Shown: positions 1 through 11,941 of the stretch, one piece after another
Layout: each line of letters starts with the position of its first letter
Numbering within the stretch: the stretch's first letter is position 1
Assembly (NCBI GenBank): GCA_905221605.1
Contig: CAJNDS010002613.1
Location: 1 to 64,000, forward strand
Source: Symbiodinium natans
Lineage: Eukaryota; Sar; Dinophyceae; Suessiales; Symbiodiniaceae
Reading direction: 5' to 3'
Length of the DNA: 64,000 bases
Translations under genes and position numbers: made by a program
The notes under the pieces: generated by a model
The model's database searches: none
Told to the model about the DNA's origin: nothing
Seen by the model: only the letters and a program-made list of their open reading frames with translations

Positions 1-2555
1 GGGAGGGGTTTTTGATTTAGGCAAAAATTGAGAGATTGTTGAGGGATTATTGTATGGTTATTGAGGAGTTGTTGATGATTGGGGGATTTCTTGAATTTTT
101 GTGGGAGTTATGGGATTCTGGATATAAGGTAAATTTATAATACTTTCTTATGAATTTAGGAATTGAAGGAGGGATTTTAATAAGGAATTTTGCAAATCGA
201 ATTATGATATAAGATTATAGAATATAATTGGGGCGTTGTAGGTTGCGTCTTATGTGCGCAGCTGTCGTTGCGAGGTGCGAGGCGGTTAATCTTGGCTTCG
301 AATCCATCGTCTTTGAGAGTTTGGATGATCTTGAACAAGGGGCACGGGATTTGTTAGTTAATTTGTATGATCGGATCGACGAACGTTGTCGGTATGGGAT
401 GGGATCTTCTTTTCAGGAATGTCTGGATCATTTGCATTTCGATATATAGAGGGGACTTCCATAGGTCCATCTAAGCCCAACGTCTTGATATCATCCCAAC
501 CTTCTTGGATCTATATGAATGATTCATGAATGTTCCCTTTCATTCGAATTCCTTGTAGGATGTCCCTCGCGCAGGATCATGGATCGAATCTATTTCCTGA
601 ATATGATGGGTATTATTGGAGGAGATTGAAATCATATTTCGTCTCATCAGAATATTTTTTGAATCGGTGTTTCGTCTCACTTTTGATTCTTTGTATTTAG
701 GAATCTTCGATTCTTCTTATTCTTTTTTCGTCTTTATGGGATGACTTGTAATTGGGGGTGATGACGGATTTTTAAGCATGTCGAGGCGTCTTAGAGAATT
801 CGAAATTCTTCTTGCTCTCATGGATGAGGATTCCCTTTCATTTGTTTGGCCACACATAACGCCTGGATGATGAATTTCATTTATAGAATAAATTTCCGGA
901 TTCGAATTTGGAAACCTTGTCTCTTCAGGTACCAAGATCCTAAGTCTTAAGCGACAATCCCTAAATCTCATTCATTCAAATTCTTATTGGACAAGTTGGT
1001 GTCCTCCACGCTCGCGCGTCAGGCTCTCAGAATTCAATAAAGGGATCCCGAAATTAATTGGATCTTTTATTTGTCCGTATTTCTTCAAAGTTTTGACGTA
1101 CGTCTTTTTCCATTCAATAGGCGAATATGTCGTCGATGGAATCGACGGGTCCGCTCTAATATAAAAATAAAGGTTATCTGTTCTCTCTCTATCATACCTT
1201 GAGAATTAATCGTATAATGAGATCGTCCCATGAATCTAACTTCTCAGATATTCTTATTAGTACTAAAATTATATCTTCTTAACCATTCTATCTCTGTCAT
1301 ACCTTGAGACCTTGGAATCTAATTCATTGAGATCCAATCTCTATTTCCAAACCACTAAGAACCCACCCTCGGGACCACAATATTAAAGGTTGTGATCTCT
1401 TCATCCTTGGAACCCCCAAAATACCATAATATTATTTTGGAAATATCACTTAGATAATATATTTCATTTATTTAGATAGTCGGACCCTCGGATATGAGAA
1501 AGATATTTTCCTATTCTCGAAGACATATATGGATCCACTAGTACCTCGAATTAAATCATAAGAAGGTCCCATCCAACCCTAATTCGATTCCAGAAATTCT
1601 AGAGGGATTTCTCACAAATAGAATCATCGCTTCATCACAGAAGAGCCATCGAAATCAATCTATCCTACATTGGGGGAATCTCTTGAGAATATATTGAAGA
1701 TTTCATTTCTTATATTAATCATATCTTATTTCTTCCAATATATATCTCGATTAAACTTTCATATTGATATTTTGAAGATTTGTATACGTATATTATTCAT
1801 GGACTATATATTTGATATATTCTTCAGCAAATAAAGTATGAGATCATTTTAATTAAAATTAAAAATTTAATCATTCCGATAAATTCCTTATCTATAATGA
1901 GAATATATATATTAGGATTCATACGGCAAGACCTTCGGAAATCATATTGATTCTTTCGGATCTTCGGGTATCCTTTTTGGATTATCCTCTTCGATTTCAA
2001 ATTGCTTCTCTGAAATTATCTCGTCCTAGTCGGCTTTAGTTAGGTGCTTCGCCTTAGATGGATTTAGGATTCAGGATCATGGAGGAATTAATTTTAGATT
2101 CCTAATCGGAGCTTGATTGAGAGATGATTTTTATCATGGGGAATGATTCTGGATCTTCGTAAATAATCTATGCAAATTGGAACGATACCGATACATGATT
2201 CGTCGTATTATCATTCTTATTCGATATCTTAAAATATTCCTCTATCGTATCAATCCGATTCTATTCTATCGTGACGTCATGGGCACGATGCCTCCGTCGC
2301 GCGCAGGCTCTCGTGTGGTGGGCTTTCTAATCACCTTCGAAATTGCGATAAATAAAAATAAATCCAGAAATTCAGATCATCCATCTCAAATGCTAGAACC
2401 TGTGGGTCGCCCTGAAGCTGGCAGAGCCTGCGGCCCGCCCCTCCCCTTCCCCCTAGAGCTGGTAGACGGTAGAACCTGTAGACCATCCTAGAGATGGCAG
2501 GGGATGATAGAATTCCGTACAACGCGATGACGCTGAATACAAGGTCTCTCATAAT
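1..2555. other. AT-rich stretch without recognisable gene
   Basis: This block is visibly AT-rich and dominated by words such as GATTC, GGATC and ATATC. Open frames are short on both strands and none resembles a known protein. No rRNA or tRNA is recognised. Composition differs sharply from the sequence beyond about 6.1 kb. It could be an AT-rich heterochromatic or subtelomeric block, transferred organelle-like DNA, or foreign sequence joined during assembly. I cannot decide among these. Confidence 0.5.
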
Positions 2556-2569
2556 TTGAGATTCACATT

Positions 2570-2797
2570 CGAAAGCCCCCAGAAATTCTCTCAAACAATG
2601 CTCTCGGGGCTGGGCGCTCCAGGGTTCTGTGGGGGATACTCTCTGGGTGCAGGGAGTCTCTGGGGACGTTCTTGGGGTAGGGCACTCCAAGCATTGTTTG
2701 GGGATGGTCTTGGGGCTGGGGGCACTCCACGATGTTTTTTGGGGATACACGGGGTTGCAAGCCGACTGTTGGGCGCGTTCTCAGGGGTTCTCTGCGG
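2570..2797. repeat. G-rich degenerate minisatellite beside telomeric array
   Basis: A degenerate unit of roughly 45-55 bp recurs here. Recurring words are GGGGCTGGG, CACTCCA and TTGGGGATA, interrupted by a variable segment. It sits directly upstream of the TTTAGGG array, the arrangement expected of telomere-associated repeats. Short open frames on both strands (2331-2816) are products of the repeat rather than genes. Confidence 0.6.
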
Positions 2798-2887
2798 TTT
2801 AGGGTTTAGGGTTTAGGGTTTAGGGTTTAGGGTTTAGGGTTTAGGGTTTAGGGTTTAGGGTTTAGGGCCAGGGTTACGGGTTTAGGG
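2798..2887 (+). repeat. Interstitial TTTAGGG telomere-type array
   Basis: Ten perfect tandem copies of TTTAGGG occupy 2798-2867. A degenerate stretch and one further copy follow, to 2887. TTTAGGG is the plant-type telomere repeat, also reported for dinoflagellates. The G-rich strand is the plus strand, so a real telomere would end to the right, yet ordinary sequence continues. The array is therefore interstitial, or marks an assembly join. Confidence 0.9.
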
Positions 2888-5800
2888 TTTGCTCTGGCTG
2901 GCCATTCTCCGGCGATGCTTGCGCGAGGAGTAGACCAGCCGACTGGATAGGGATATAGGATATATCATCCATGGATTCATGAATTCTTGGAGGCTTCATT
3001 TCGTGCGTCATTATTCTTCTCATTAATGAAATGAAAAAACTAATTTGCAAGGAAGAAAATGAAATATGAAATTGATGAAAAAAAGAAATGAGGAAAAAAC
3101 GAGATAATAATAATGAAATATAAAGATGCTCTTCGTTTCTTTTTAAATATTTCCTTATAAATTAATCAAGAGAGAATAATATCTTTCATATTATAAGGAT
3201 ATAAGGACGGGTGATTATCGTATTATCAAAAAATATATTTCTCAAGAACCAAGATAGTAAAAAGAAGACGGATCTTCTTTTTGTTGGCATGGTCCTTGGT
3301 GGTCTGCGTGGTCGATCAACTTGACAGCAACCGATTGAATCTCTGATCAATTTCTTCAAATATTTGATGAGAAGCTTCCAGGCCACGACGTGCCAGGATC
3401 GGGAGGAGGGGGAAGGAGGAAGGATAGAAGATATATATCATTGCTATATGGGCGGACATAAAAATACCATATATATAAAATATGCTGGAAGTGCGATATG
3501 AAGTTCCATTCTTGCTGATTTATGTCTTCGCCACAAGGCGGCACCATGCGCATATGCAGGTTTCAGGCTCTGGAAGTGAACGGGATGCCAAAAGCGTCAA
3601 TGAAGACAAGAAATATCTACAAAAGATACTTTCGATAGAAGACACAGAGGGAAAGACGTGGGAAGCCAAATCCCGGCGGCGTGCATTAAAAAGCCCACCG
3701 CCACCCCCAATTCCCGGCGGGACTCAGCTTCCCCCATCGAAGGCAGACGAGAACACAAAGGATCGAAAGTAGCTCGCCGAACGTGAGACATTCAAAGTTG
3801 GCACAGATACATCACCAACCGCTCCTCGTTTCAGGCTCTTCCCCATATAGGCGCTAGGACAGCGCTAGCGTGGCGCTAGGTGTTCCTTTCCAAAGGCTAA
3901 CATTTTAGGATTTAGCGTGTAGAATTTAGGGTTTAGATCGATCCAATTTCGGGAAGCTTAAGTAGTATAGGCGGCCTGCGGCTTAGATAAGACTGTGGAA
4001 CATTGGGTAAATTACCCCCCCTGAATCCTACTTCCTAAACCCTGTGGTTGCTCCTGATGCATACTGCCGGCGTGCCAAAATTCTAAAGTCATGCGGCGAA
4101 ATACGCGCTAGGGTGCCGCTAGCATAGCGCTAGCACATATGAAGGGAAATTGCTTGCGGTGACCATTTGCCCATCCAAGGTATAAAGCAATAAGTACCAA
4201 GACAGCTGATTTGAAATATGGCCAACCTGGAAGAGCAAAGCACTACTAGCTGGAGCTCAAGCAGCTCCAGTAGTTCCGAAGACGATGCCTGAATCTTAAA
4301 ATGATGGCGTCAATGTATTTTGCGAGATTTTTGCATAGGGAACAAGAGTTAATATTTCACTTCTATATTTGTCAAAACCATCGTTCCAAACCTTCGTTTT
4401 CCTTCTCGTCATAAGGCGGCACCATGATTTTTTCAATATCCATAATTCCTGGAAGAAGGAATATTGACAGCCACCCATATGACGCTTTATCCAGAATGGA
4501 TACCCTCTTTTCTCAGAGATTGATTGCTCGTTCTCCATCCCCCTCATATCTAGTTCGTCCATATTCGTATTGAGGATTAGATTTATTATTTTCTTTTCTA
4601 ATTCCCATTAATCGGAAATCAATATATGCTGAATATATATATCATCGTTATGATTTCGTTTTGCGAGGTATTGTAGACTCGGGCAATTTGCAAATGAGAG
4701 AGGGCGACGAGAATATGGAATTCCTCCGAATCATATTTCCGGACGATTGGATATGGTCAATTGGACGGATCCTTAGGCGACCATTTGGAGAAATAAATTT
4801 CGATATGGATATAAATCCTATTTTATATTGAATATAGATATCAAATTCGTCCCATTTTTCAAAATATGAATCTGCCTCCGATGGTCCTGATACGATCCAA
4901 TTGGCATAGAAAATTCATTCAAGATCCCCCCATATAGATCCATGAAGATATTCATCCCTATGAGGATTCGAATCATTTCAGAGCCTTCTTCAAAAAGATT
5001 GCATACTTCAGCCGACTGATGAATCCGAACAGGCTCCATCGATCTCTATATCACTTTTTGCCTTCTGATGAATTAATAAATATAACCGCATTCTCTTTTC
5101 CTTTTCTTGCCTAAATTTTATAGAGGATAAATATTCAGACTTGCTTTGTCTTCCTTCCAGATCCGCACGAGCTATGGATCTGTTGTTTATATTAATTTAT
5201 CTTAATCATCATTGAATTCGTATTTCTACGAATATAGATTTCTCATATGGACCCCAATATCTAAAATATATATATATATCTATTCTTCAAGAGATTATTC
5301 CTATTTCTATATATCTCTAGATCATTATCTTATTCGAAGATTATATGTATTTCTTTTGATTTCTATTGGGAGTATACGTCTTTCTCAATGAAGATTTCGT
5401 AGTGAACTGGTATTTTTGGGAGTACAAATCTCTTACACCGAAATAGATCCTGTCATGAATCTCGCACGCCAGATTCTATCCATAGAATCATAAAATGCTT
5501 AAATCAGAAAATAAAAAGTGAGATAATGATGAATGAAAGATAAATGTAATCTTTCCTGAAAAAAATATTCATAAAATATCAAATTCCAAGAAATCTATCA
5601 TCAAAATAAAGAATATCCATCCCCGAAAATTTCCAAAATGATCAACCTCAAAAATCCCTATCCCAGAAATTATGAAAAGATCCAATCCCAAAGAATCCAA
5701 AAATAAAAACCCCATATACATACATATATTTATATATTGCTTCATGGAAATTCATATAATGAGAAATGGTTTCTAATATTCCCAATGATGAATGGAGATT

Positions 5801-6120
5801 TATATTCGGCAATATCCAAAAGAAATTTTTTATAATAATTCCCCAATGATCTCCTTGAAAGCCCAAGTCAGGGCCTCCTAGATTGCCCAACCAAAAATTC
5901 CCTAGAATATCCGATTCCCTAGAGTAAGATTCCCGAATATCCCAATCCAATTCCCTATCATGAAGATATTTGAAATTCGAATTGTTCGATGATTTCTAAT
6001 CTAGAAGTTGAGTTTTTTAATAATTGATTTGAAGACAAACAATATTCATTCAAATCCGAATTCGCATTTCCCATGTTTTCTCATAGACCTCGATATTCAT
6101 ATATTTTCCTTGTTCTATGT
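2888..6120. other. AT-rich gene-free block with GCGCTAG clusters
   Basis: AT-rich sequence continues to about 6.1 kb, where base composition changes abruptly to roughly balanced GC. No convincing coding region is present. A less AT-rich island at 3.5-4.2 kb carries two clusters of the word GCGCTAG(C), at 3850-3880 and 4104-4134, and scattered TTTAGGG-like words near 3900-3935. The rest shows nothing I can name. Confidence 0.5.
3850..4134. repeat. Two clusters of GCGCTAG(C) motifs
   Basis: GCGCTAGG, GCGCTAGC and GCGCTAGG occur within 31 bp at 3850-3880. GCGCTAGG, CCGCTAGC and GCGCTAGC occur at 4104-4134. GCTAGC is palindromic, so the motif reads on both strands. The clusters stand out in the surrounding AT-rich DNA. 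They may be pieces of an interspersed element or protein-binding sites; function is unknown. Confidence 0.5.
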
Positions 6121-7944
6121 TTGTGCTTTCAGCCCTCCAGTATTCTCTTTTTGTGATTCAGCTTGCGATTGCCTGCAACGCGACACTCCGAAGCCATGCC
6201 ACTACCGAGGAACCAGGGTCTGCCGTGCATTGCTGGACCATGCTCGAACATACCCCACAAGTATCCCAATGACCCACCCAGCTTGTGCGAAAAGCTGCGC
6301 GGCAGGCCGAAATCTTCGGGATCTAGGGTCCCACTTCAAATGTCAACAGGATGTGGCTGTCTGGCCCCGCCCAACACCATTGAATACCATTGAACTGCGT
6401 AAAGCATTTCAAAAAACCGTAGGTCACGTTTTACATCACACCGTCTAAGCGGCAAACTGCCTTCCACAAGGCCTGGGCGCCACATCGAAAACGCATGATC
6501 CATGCCTCCACTCCAGAGCTCCAAGTATCTAAACACGATTTACAGGCTTCTGGCCTGACAATATGAATGGGGCGGTGTTGAGCAGCGCCCCGAGTCAAAA
6601 ACTTCTCATCTCAACGCAAGGGTACCCGCTTGATTTCGGAAAGCCATCATGTCCTGGCACAAGGAATAATTGCGGGTCAGACAAACTTGTTGGCAACGAG
6701 TGGGAGCTCAAAGGAGCCCACATGGTTATGGGCGGTGCAGGTGGAACTACCCTCGGATCATGTGCGGATGTTTATTGGGATCTTGGCGACTGAACGACTG
6801 TGTCAGCTGCCGCCTTCTTCCGCTGCAGATAGGCAGCACCTCTGTCCTCGTAAGAATCCTGTCATGCTCTGAAAGGGCATTGCAACAAATCAGGCAAGTC
6901 GAGAGCTCCTAACAATGGATGGCTCCCCGCTGTGTTAAGCACGCCAGCAGCACATCTATCAGGACAAAAGGGACCGGTCCTTCTGCCTCGGCTCACCATT
7001 TTGGTTGTTGCCAGCCCTACCAGCTTGAAAACAATAGGCATTTTCCTCCCACCCTGAACTAGACCTGCAATTCAACAATAAGCAGTCTCAATAGAAGCCA
7101 GGCAATGCCAATCAACAGAAAAGCAATGCATGAAGCCTATGAGAGTCTGGACCCTCCAAACTACCACCAGAAAGTGGTGAGAACGCCGCGCTCGGGTCAA
7201 CATATGGAGGACGCACTTGTTCCAATCTAGTATATATGCACTTGCCACAATACATCTCGTACAAGACTGCATCAAGCACCCTGGGTCTCTGGTATGAAAA
7301 ATCTCATTTTGCCAGTAGGGGCCAACTCTCTGGCATGGTCTCTGGGGCTTTGGCATGGAAACGCAATTTAGCCAGCAAGTCTTCGAGGGGTGTGCTTCTT
7401 CGTCCAGACTCACAATGGCAGTAGTCCCCGTTGCTCCGGCTAGTTTCGTGCTACCGGGCGAAGCCCCAAAAAACTCAGGTACAGGGAGCCCCCAAGAGTC
7501 AATCGATTTTGTTCGATTCCTCCCTTGCACCCTCGAGCCTAAGCAGCAGAAATTCTATCCAAACGTCGCACATTTGCTCTTACGAATATACATGACACAG
7601 ACGGCACTCTGGGAGGGATCTCCGGGATGCCGGCACGAGCGTTAATCTTTCCCATGACGCCGTTGAGCGCTGCCTGGGCCTTTTTGAAACCGTTCATTGC
7701 CTGAGGCGGCGCGCCCTCAGTCTCTCCGGAATGCTGCCCACATGCCCACATGCCCACAGAGCAGGTGCTGAGAGATTGATTTGACCGTGCCGATTCTGCT
7801 TCATGGCGAGCGAAACTGTTGAAACTATCGGGTCAACGCCATACTTTTGTGACGGACATCATCATGAAACGGCCCCTTTTCTGTGCAAAAGGTGGGAGTG
7901 GCTTGATGCCACAAAGGGGGCATGCTGCTTTTCGTGTTTGTGGT
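6121..7944. other. Intergenic region downstream of the SUMF1 gene with weak exon-like stretches
   Basis: Balanced-GC sequence with no recognised protein. Two minus-strand stretches have coding-like composition: about 7400-7530 (contains LPVPEFFGASPG) and about 7600-7720 (contains AQAALNGVMGKINARAG). Neither can be tied to a family or joined into a model. They could be exons of a gene downstream of SUMF1 on the same strand, or chance open frames. Confidence 0.3.
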
Positions 7945-10686
7945 CTATGTGTCAGCCACGGCCCACGAAGGTGGCAGCGCTCGGAGCTGGGCACAGGGCC
8001 CAGCAGCGCACTTGAACTTGTACACGTCCGGTCTTGAAAGCACTTCGAGACAAGAAAGGCATGCTTCATTGCTGCTCGTCATGGTGTCTTCTGCTGCACA
8101 GCTCGAGCGCACCGAACTCCTCCACGACTTGATAGCGGCAAACAATCTCTGTCTCAACTCGGTGAACTTACAAGCACCGCCATTGCCAAATCACATCTTG
8201 CACAGCTGCTTGGGCGGCTGCCGGTATGATGCGCAGCGCCATCCGCTGTGAGGTGACTGCGCGCGCAGATCCTGTAGCGATAGCCTGTGCCCAGGCCGAG
8301 ACTCCCAAGCATGAGATCTGCACACAGACACAGAAACAGTCCGAGCCGCAGTACGACTTGTGGCACATAAACGAGCCACCTTTCTTGATTTTTTCCTGAG
8401 TCTCATTGAGGGAGGCTTGGTTGTTAGATGCTCTCACGTAGTAGGGCAAATCGCTCCGAACAAAGAAACCAGCATTAGCGAATACGCATGTTGCCAGAGC
8501 AGGTTGCTGGACACCCTTTTGCTAGATGCCAGCCAGCAGCGTATTGTCCAGATGAATCTTTCTTCAAATACCCCATCTCAACCAGTTCATCTAACTCTTC
8601 GATCTCCTCAGGTGCCGCAAAACCCCTGCAGCGGATCCTGCATAACGGCCCCTTTGCGTTCCTCCTTCTTCGTTCCTGCATCGAGTCACGATGACTGAGC
8701 GCATGTGCGTAAGCCAGTTTTCAGGCCAGGCCACAGGCCCTGTAGGGTCCACAAGGCCAGTCTCCTTGTTCTTGTCGGTGAGGAAATGTACTGGGCTGAA
8801 CCAGTCGCCGGTCCACTCCCAAACGTTGCCCACCATGTTGTACAAGCCCCAATCCTGACTGCGTGACTACGCGAATACATCGCATGGAGCTCTCAAGGTG
8901 CAATCGCGGAGCGTTCTGAGGCCCATATGCATCGACTGGTGCCGTCTTCGGGTAGCCTTCATGCAAGAAAAAGGGAACGTCAACAGTTGGGGAATGTTGG
9001 GAAATAAGCGAGTCCGAACCCAAGATGGCAACAAGCGGCCATCTTTGGCAGTGTTCTCCAGCGGGAACGCCCCTTGCCAGATGTTCATTCGGTGTCGGCG
9101 GGGTATCTCTTCAGTTTCATTGCCGTACCTTACATCAGACCCAAAGTCTGTGTACTGAACAGGCACCTTTTGTGAAATCACATGAGGGTGCATGGCGCCC
9201 TTGTCGAGGCACGTCGTGTCACCCCATGGATAAAGTTTGCCTTCAAGGCCACCTCGTGCTGCATATTCCCACTGTGCCTGGAGTCTCAAGCCAAGGCAGC
9301 TCAACTTCACGACTCAGTCCCCGTTGACAACATAGAACGAGCCCCATGATGCAAACGACGCTAAATTGTACTGATAGTTGTGAGTTCGTGTTCAGCGGTA
9401 CAAAGCAACATCTCTGCTCGGAGCTCACCAATCTACGAACCCCAGCTTCTCTTGCCCAGCTCAGCATGCTCACATGAGTTCTGGCATCTTTAAAGATGTT
9501 CTCACCGCTTTGGCTGCTCTTCTCTATGGTAGACTCTATTCTGCATGACACATCCAAGCTGCCGCAACACATTCTGCATATTCTCCCTACACGTGGCCAT
9601 GGCAACAATCCTGGGTTTCTCGGGTGCGAAATGCTTCAAGCCTGGCCTCGGTTGGCAAAGATGCATTTCTCCACCTGCAGTACGCCTCCGCATCGTTCCT
9701 TGTGCAGGCCAGCAGACAGGGCTAGGCAGGACACCATGGCAAGCCCAAGTCAACTAGAAAGCACCTGCTCCAGCACAACAGCTTAGTGGCCAAGAGATAT
9801 GCACAACGGGATGTTTCCAGCGATCCCCATATCTGCTGTGAACGCCACTCAGAGCACTATCCTGAATGTCTCAAGGGCCAAGCTGGTAGGTGGACCGATT
9901 GCCATCAACCGACAACAACGGCAAAAACACAGCAGCAAAAGCACTTCTCTTGCCTGCCTGGCATCAATACCCTCTGGCTTTTGCCACGAAGCATTGGGCA
10001 CTGGCAACCACCAAGGCACGGCATCCACCTTCTTTTCGATGGTCGCATTGACCGCCTTCGAGAGGTAGAGCTCTGCTACGAAGGAGTCGCCCAAACGCTC
10101 GGCATCTGTGAGGTAGCCCGTCTCGCTGGCAAAATCCTGCCACTTCTCGTTGCTCACCTCGAAGCGATCCATCCAAAAGCTGGACATCGTTACCGGCCGC
10201 ACAGGGCCTTCACCATCCTGGTGAAACGGCAGACGTGGACTGCACGACCGGTTTACTCTCAAGCCCCCAGCCTGCGGGAAGTGAACTCTCTCCTTCCTGT
10301 CACCCATCAGAAATCGACCGGCCGGTATCTCCACCATATCGGCGTTGTGCCTGCGACAAGTCACAAGACCAAGCGGTCAATAGGCGGGAGGCCATCTCCC
10401 CGCAGTCTCTGCACCGCGCCTTCTTGCCGAGTCAGACAGGCCCTCAAACCTGAAGATCGGTTCATCTCTGCGGACTGTTGCGGACTGTCCCACGCGATGC
10501 CACGACACCCAGACTGAAACGCGAAGGTGTAAAGCGTGTCTCGTGCACAGTATTGCATAGTGTCAACTGTTTGGAGATCGTGCCTTACAGGCTCGCTGCG
10601 GCTCGATGCGCTGCCACGGCTCAAGGAGCTGCAGCCGCAGTCCTGAGGCGTGAGGCAACTAAGGGCCAGGGACAGACATGCGAGCC
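7945..10686 (-). CDS. SUMF1: Formylglycine-generating enzyme (sulfatase-modifying factor 1), about 11 exons
   Basis: FGE converts the active-site cysteine of sulfatases to formylglycine in the secretory pathway. Conserved blocks appear in order on the minus strand: MVEIPAGRFLMG (10302-10350), FEVSNEKWQDF through PWWLPV to PEGI (9966-10217), HPVVHISW (9791-9861), NDAEAYCRW (9647-9698), QWEYAARGGL to NIWQG (9040-9277), APVDAYGPQN (8913-8956), GLYNMVGNVWEWTGDWF (8735-8854), KKGGSFMCHKSY (8350-8395), YRYRICARS (about 8230-8284) and FKCAAG to a TAG stop (7945-8016). The junctions between 9966 and 8284 splice in matching phase. A first exon at about 10589-10686 encodes a hydrophobic stretch then TPQDCGC, like the N-terminus of animal FGE; its join to the next exon is unresolved and the start codon was not located. 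The 9040-9277 exon is about 30 codons longer than expected and may hide an intron. The second catalytic cysteine appears displaced by one residue. Confidence 0.88.
8515..8625 (-). other. Exon-like 111-nt stretch inside a SUMF1 intron
   Basis: Between the exon ending at 8735 and the one starting at 8395 lies an open stretch bounded by CAG on its 5' side and GTGTCC on its 3' side. It encodes an acidic, helical-looking peptide (contains PEEIEELDELVEMGYLKK). The flanking exons already join in phase without it. In the frame that gives this peptide the first base is left over, so inclusion would need an adjusted boundary. It may be an alternative exon or chance. Confidence 0.3.
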
Positions 10687-10758
10687 CTCACACAAAATCC
10701 CAATCTACCTGTCTGCATCCGTGCTCTAGGCTACTCTTAGGCAGTGCCAGAATGTCTA

Positions 10759-10900
10759 GACCAGGACCTCTCTCTGGCGATAGGCCGAGACCTGCCTGCT
10801 GCTGACCACTTTCGACACTCGTCCCGAGACGTGTTTTAGCGCTCGCATGTTCCTTCCGTTGTTACTTGGTGTTCGCCCTGGATTTACATCCATGGCTTTG
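10759..10900 (-). other. Exon-like stretch, unassigned
   Basis: A minus-strand open stretch ending in TAG at about 10756-10758 encodes a basic peptide containing AMDVNPGRTPSNNGRN and QVSAYRQREVLV. It lies less than 100 bp upstream of the first SUMF1 exon I can place. It could be the last exon of an upstream gene or part of the SUMF1 leader. No family is recognised. Confidence 0.25.
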
Positions 10901-11604
10901 GCTGTTTCGAGGACGGCACAACAAAGATACTTGGAATCAAAGCAACGATGAATCGAACACCACGCAGAAGCCTGGCAAGCGGCCACCAAAGAAAACACAC
11001 CCCAAAGGCCAAGCACACACAGAGTTCCTTTTCACCCTTTCATGGGCAGGGCTTACGTGTCTCCTTGGCACCATCTCCCAGCGCTGGTTCCTGAAACTAG
11101 CCAAACAAGCTTGCAAAACACGGGCCCAGGTCTGCACGCACGCGCCTCCACCTGTCCATCCTGGCTCTGCGAACACGACTCGTCGGCCGGCACCACAAGG
11201 CCTGTCAAGCGCACGCGGAAAAAAGCAGACGGCATGCAGGAACTATAACCCAACGCAGCTACTTGTCTGGTGCAGGCAGACAAGTAGCTTGCGTAGCAAT
11301 GTGGCATTACCCTGAACACTCTTCAAGACAAAAGGGGCAGACATGTCAAAAATCTAGGCTTGGCGCTTGAGCAACAAAAGAGGCACCGCTTGCGCCTCTG
11401 AAACAGAAGGCACCAAGCCAAACACGGAGCAGCATGGCTCTCAGGGCAATTGTGGCGTGATCATGCAGTACTGCCATGTACAAGCTTCGGTGCATAGCAA
11501 GGGCACTTTCTGCTGCGAAAAATAGACCAAGAATAACAACAGGTTGAATCAAAAGGCTTGATCAACAGCTGATGGCTGCGCAGGAAAGCTGAGGCTTTGT
11601 GTGG

Positions 11605-11941
11605 TCAGTGAGAGGGCTCAAAGCTCAGCATATCCGCCTGAGGCCAATCGTTCGCACCAACTGCGTCGCTCATGTCGATGCAAGCCTGGGGACACATACC
11701 AGCCACGATGAAGTGCGTGCAGCTTTCAGAGGGAATGCGTCTCCCCTGCCCGTATTTGCTTACGCAATCTTGCACAGGTCCTCTGGGACGGTCCCGTATA
11801 TGATCGGTGGCCCCTTTCTGTGAGGAAGCCTCGCCTTCTGAAAATCCCTGATGTCGGTCGTCCATCCATCTTCGTCCGCCTCGACGTTGGCACTGGCCAA
11901 CCTTACGATGCTTTTCAACATGCGCTCAACTACTCGAAGAG
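11605..11941 (-). CDS. Last two exons of an unrecognised gene
   Basis: An exon at 11766-11941 follows a clear acceptor (TCTCAG) and encodes a helical segment beginning LRVVERMLKSIVRLASANV and later KGPPIIYGTVPEDLCKI. It joins in phase 0, through an intron starting GC and ending in CCCCAG, to a terminal exon at 11605-11685. That exon encodes ACIDMSDAVGANDWPQ and the tail MLSFEPSH before a TGA stop. The continuous conserved-looking reading and the splice signals support a real gene. I do not recognise the family. Upstream exons probably lie at 12.0-12.5 kb but could not be joined. It shares strand with SUMF1 and APC8. Confidence 0.55.

Noticed and set aside
9786-10517. Plus-strand frame of 243 codons
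   Set aside because: It is antisense to SUMF1 exons that align residue by residue.
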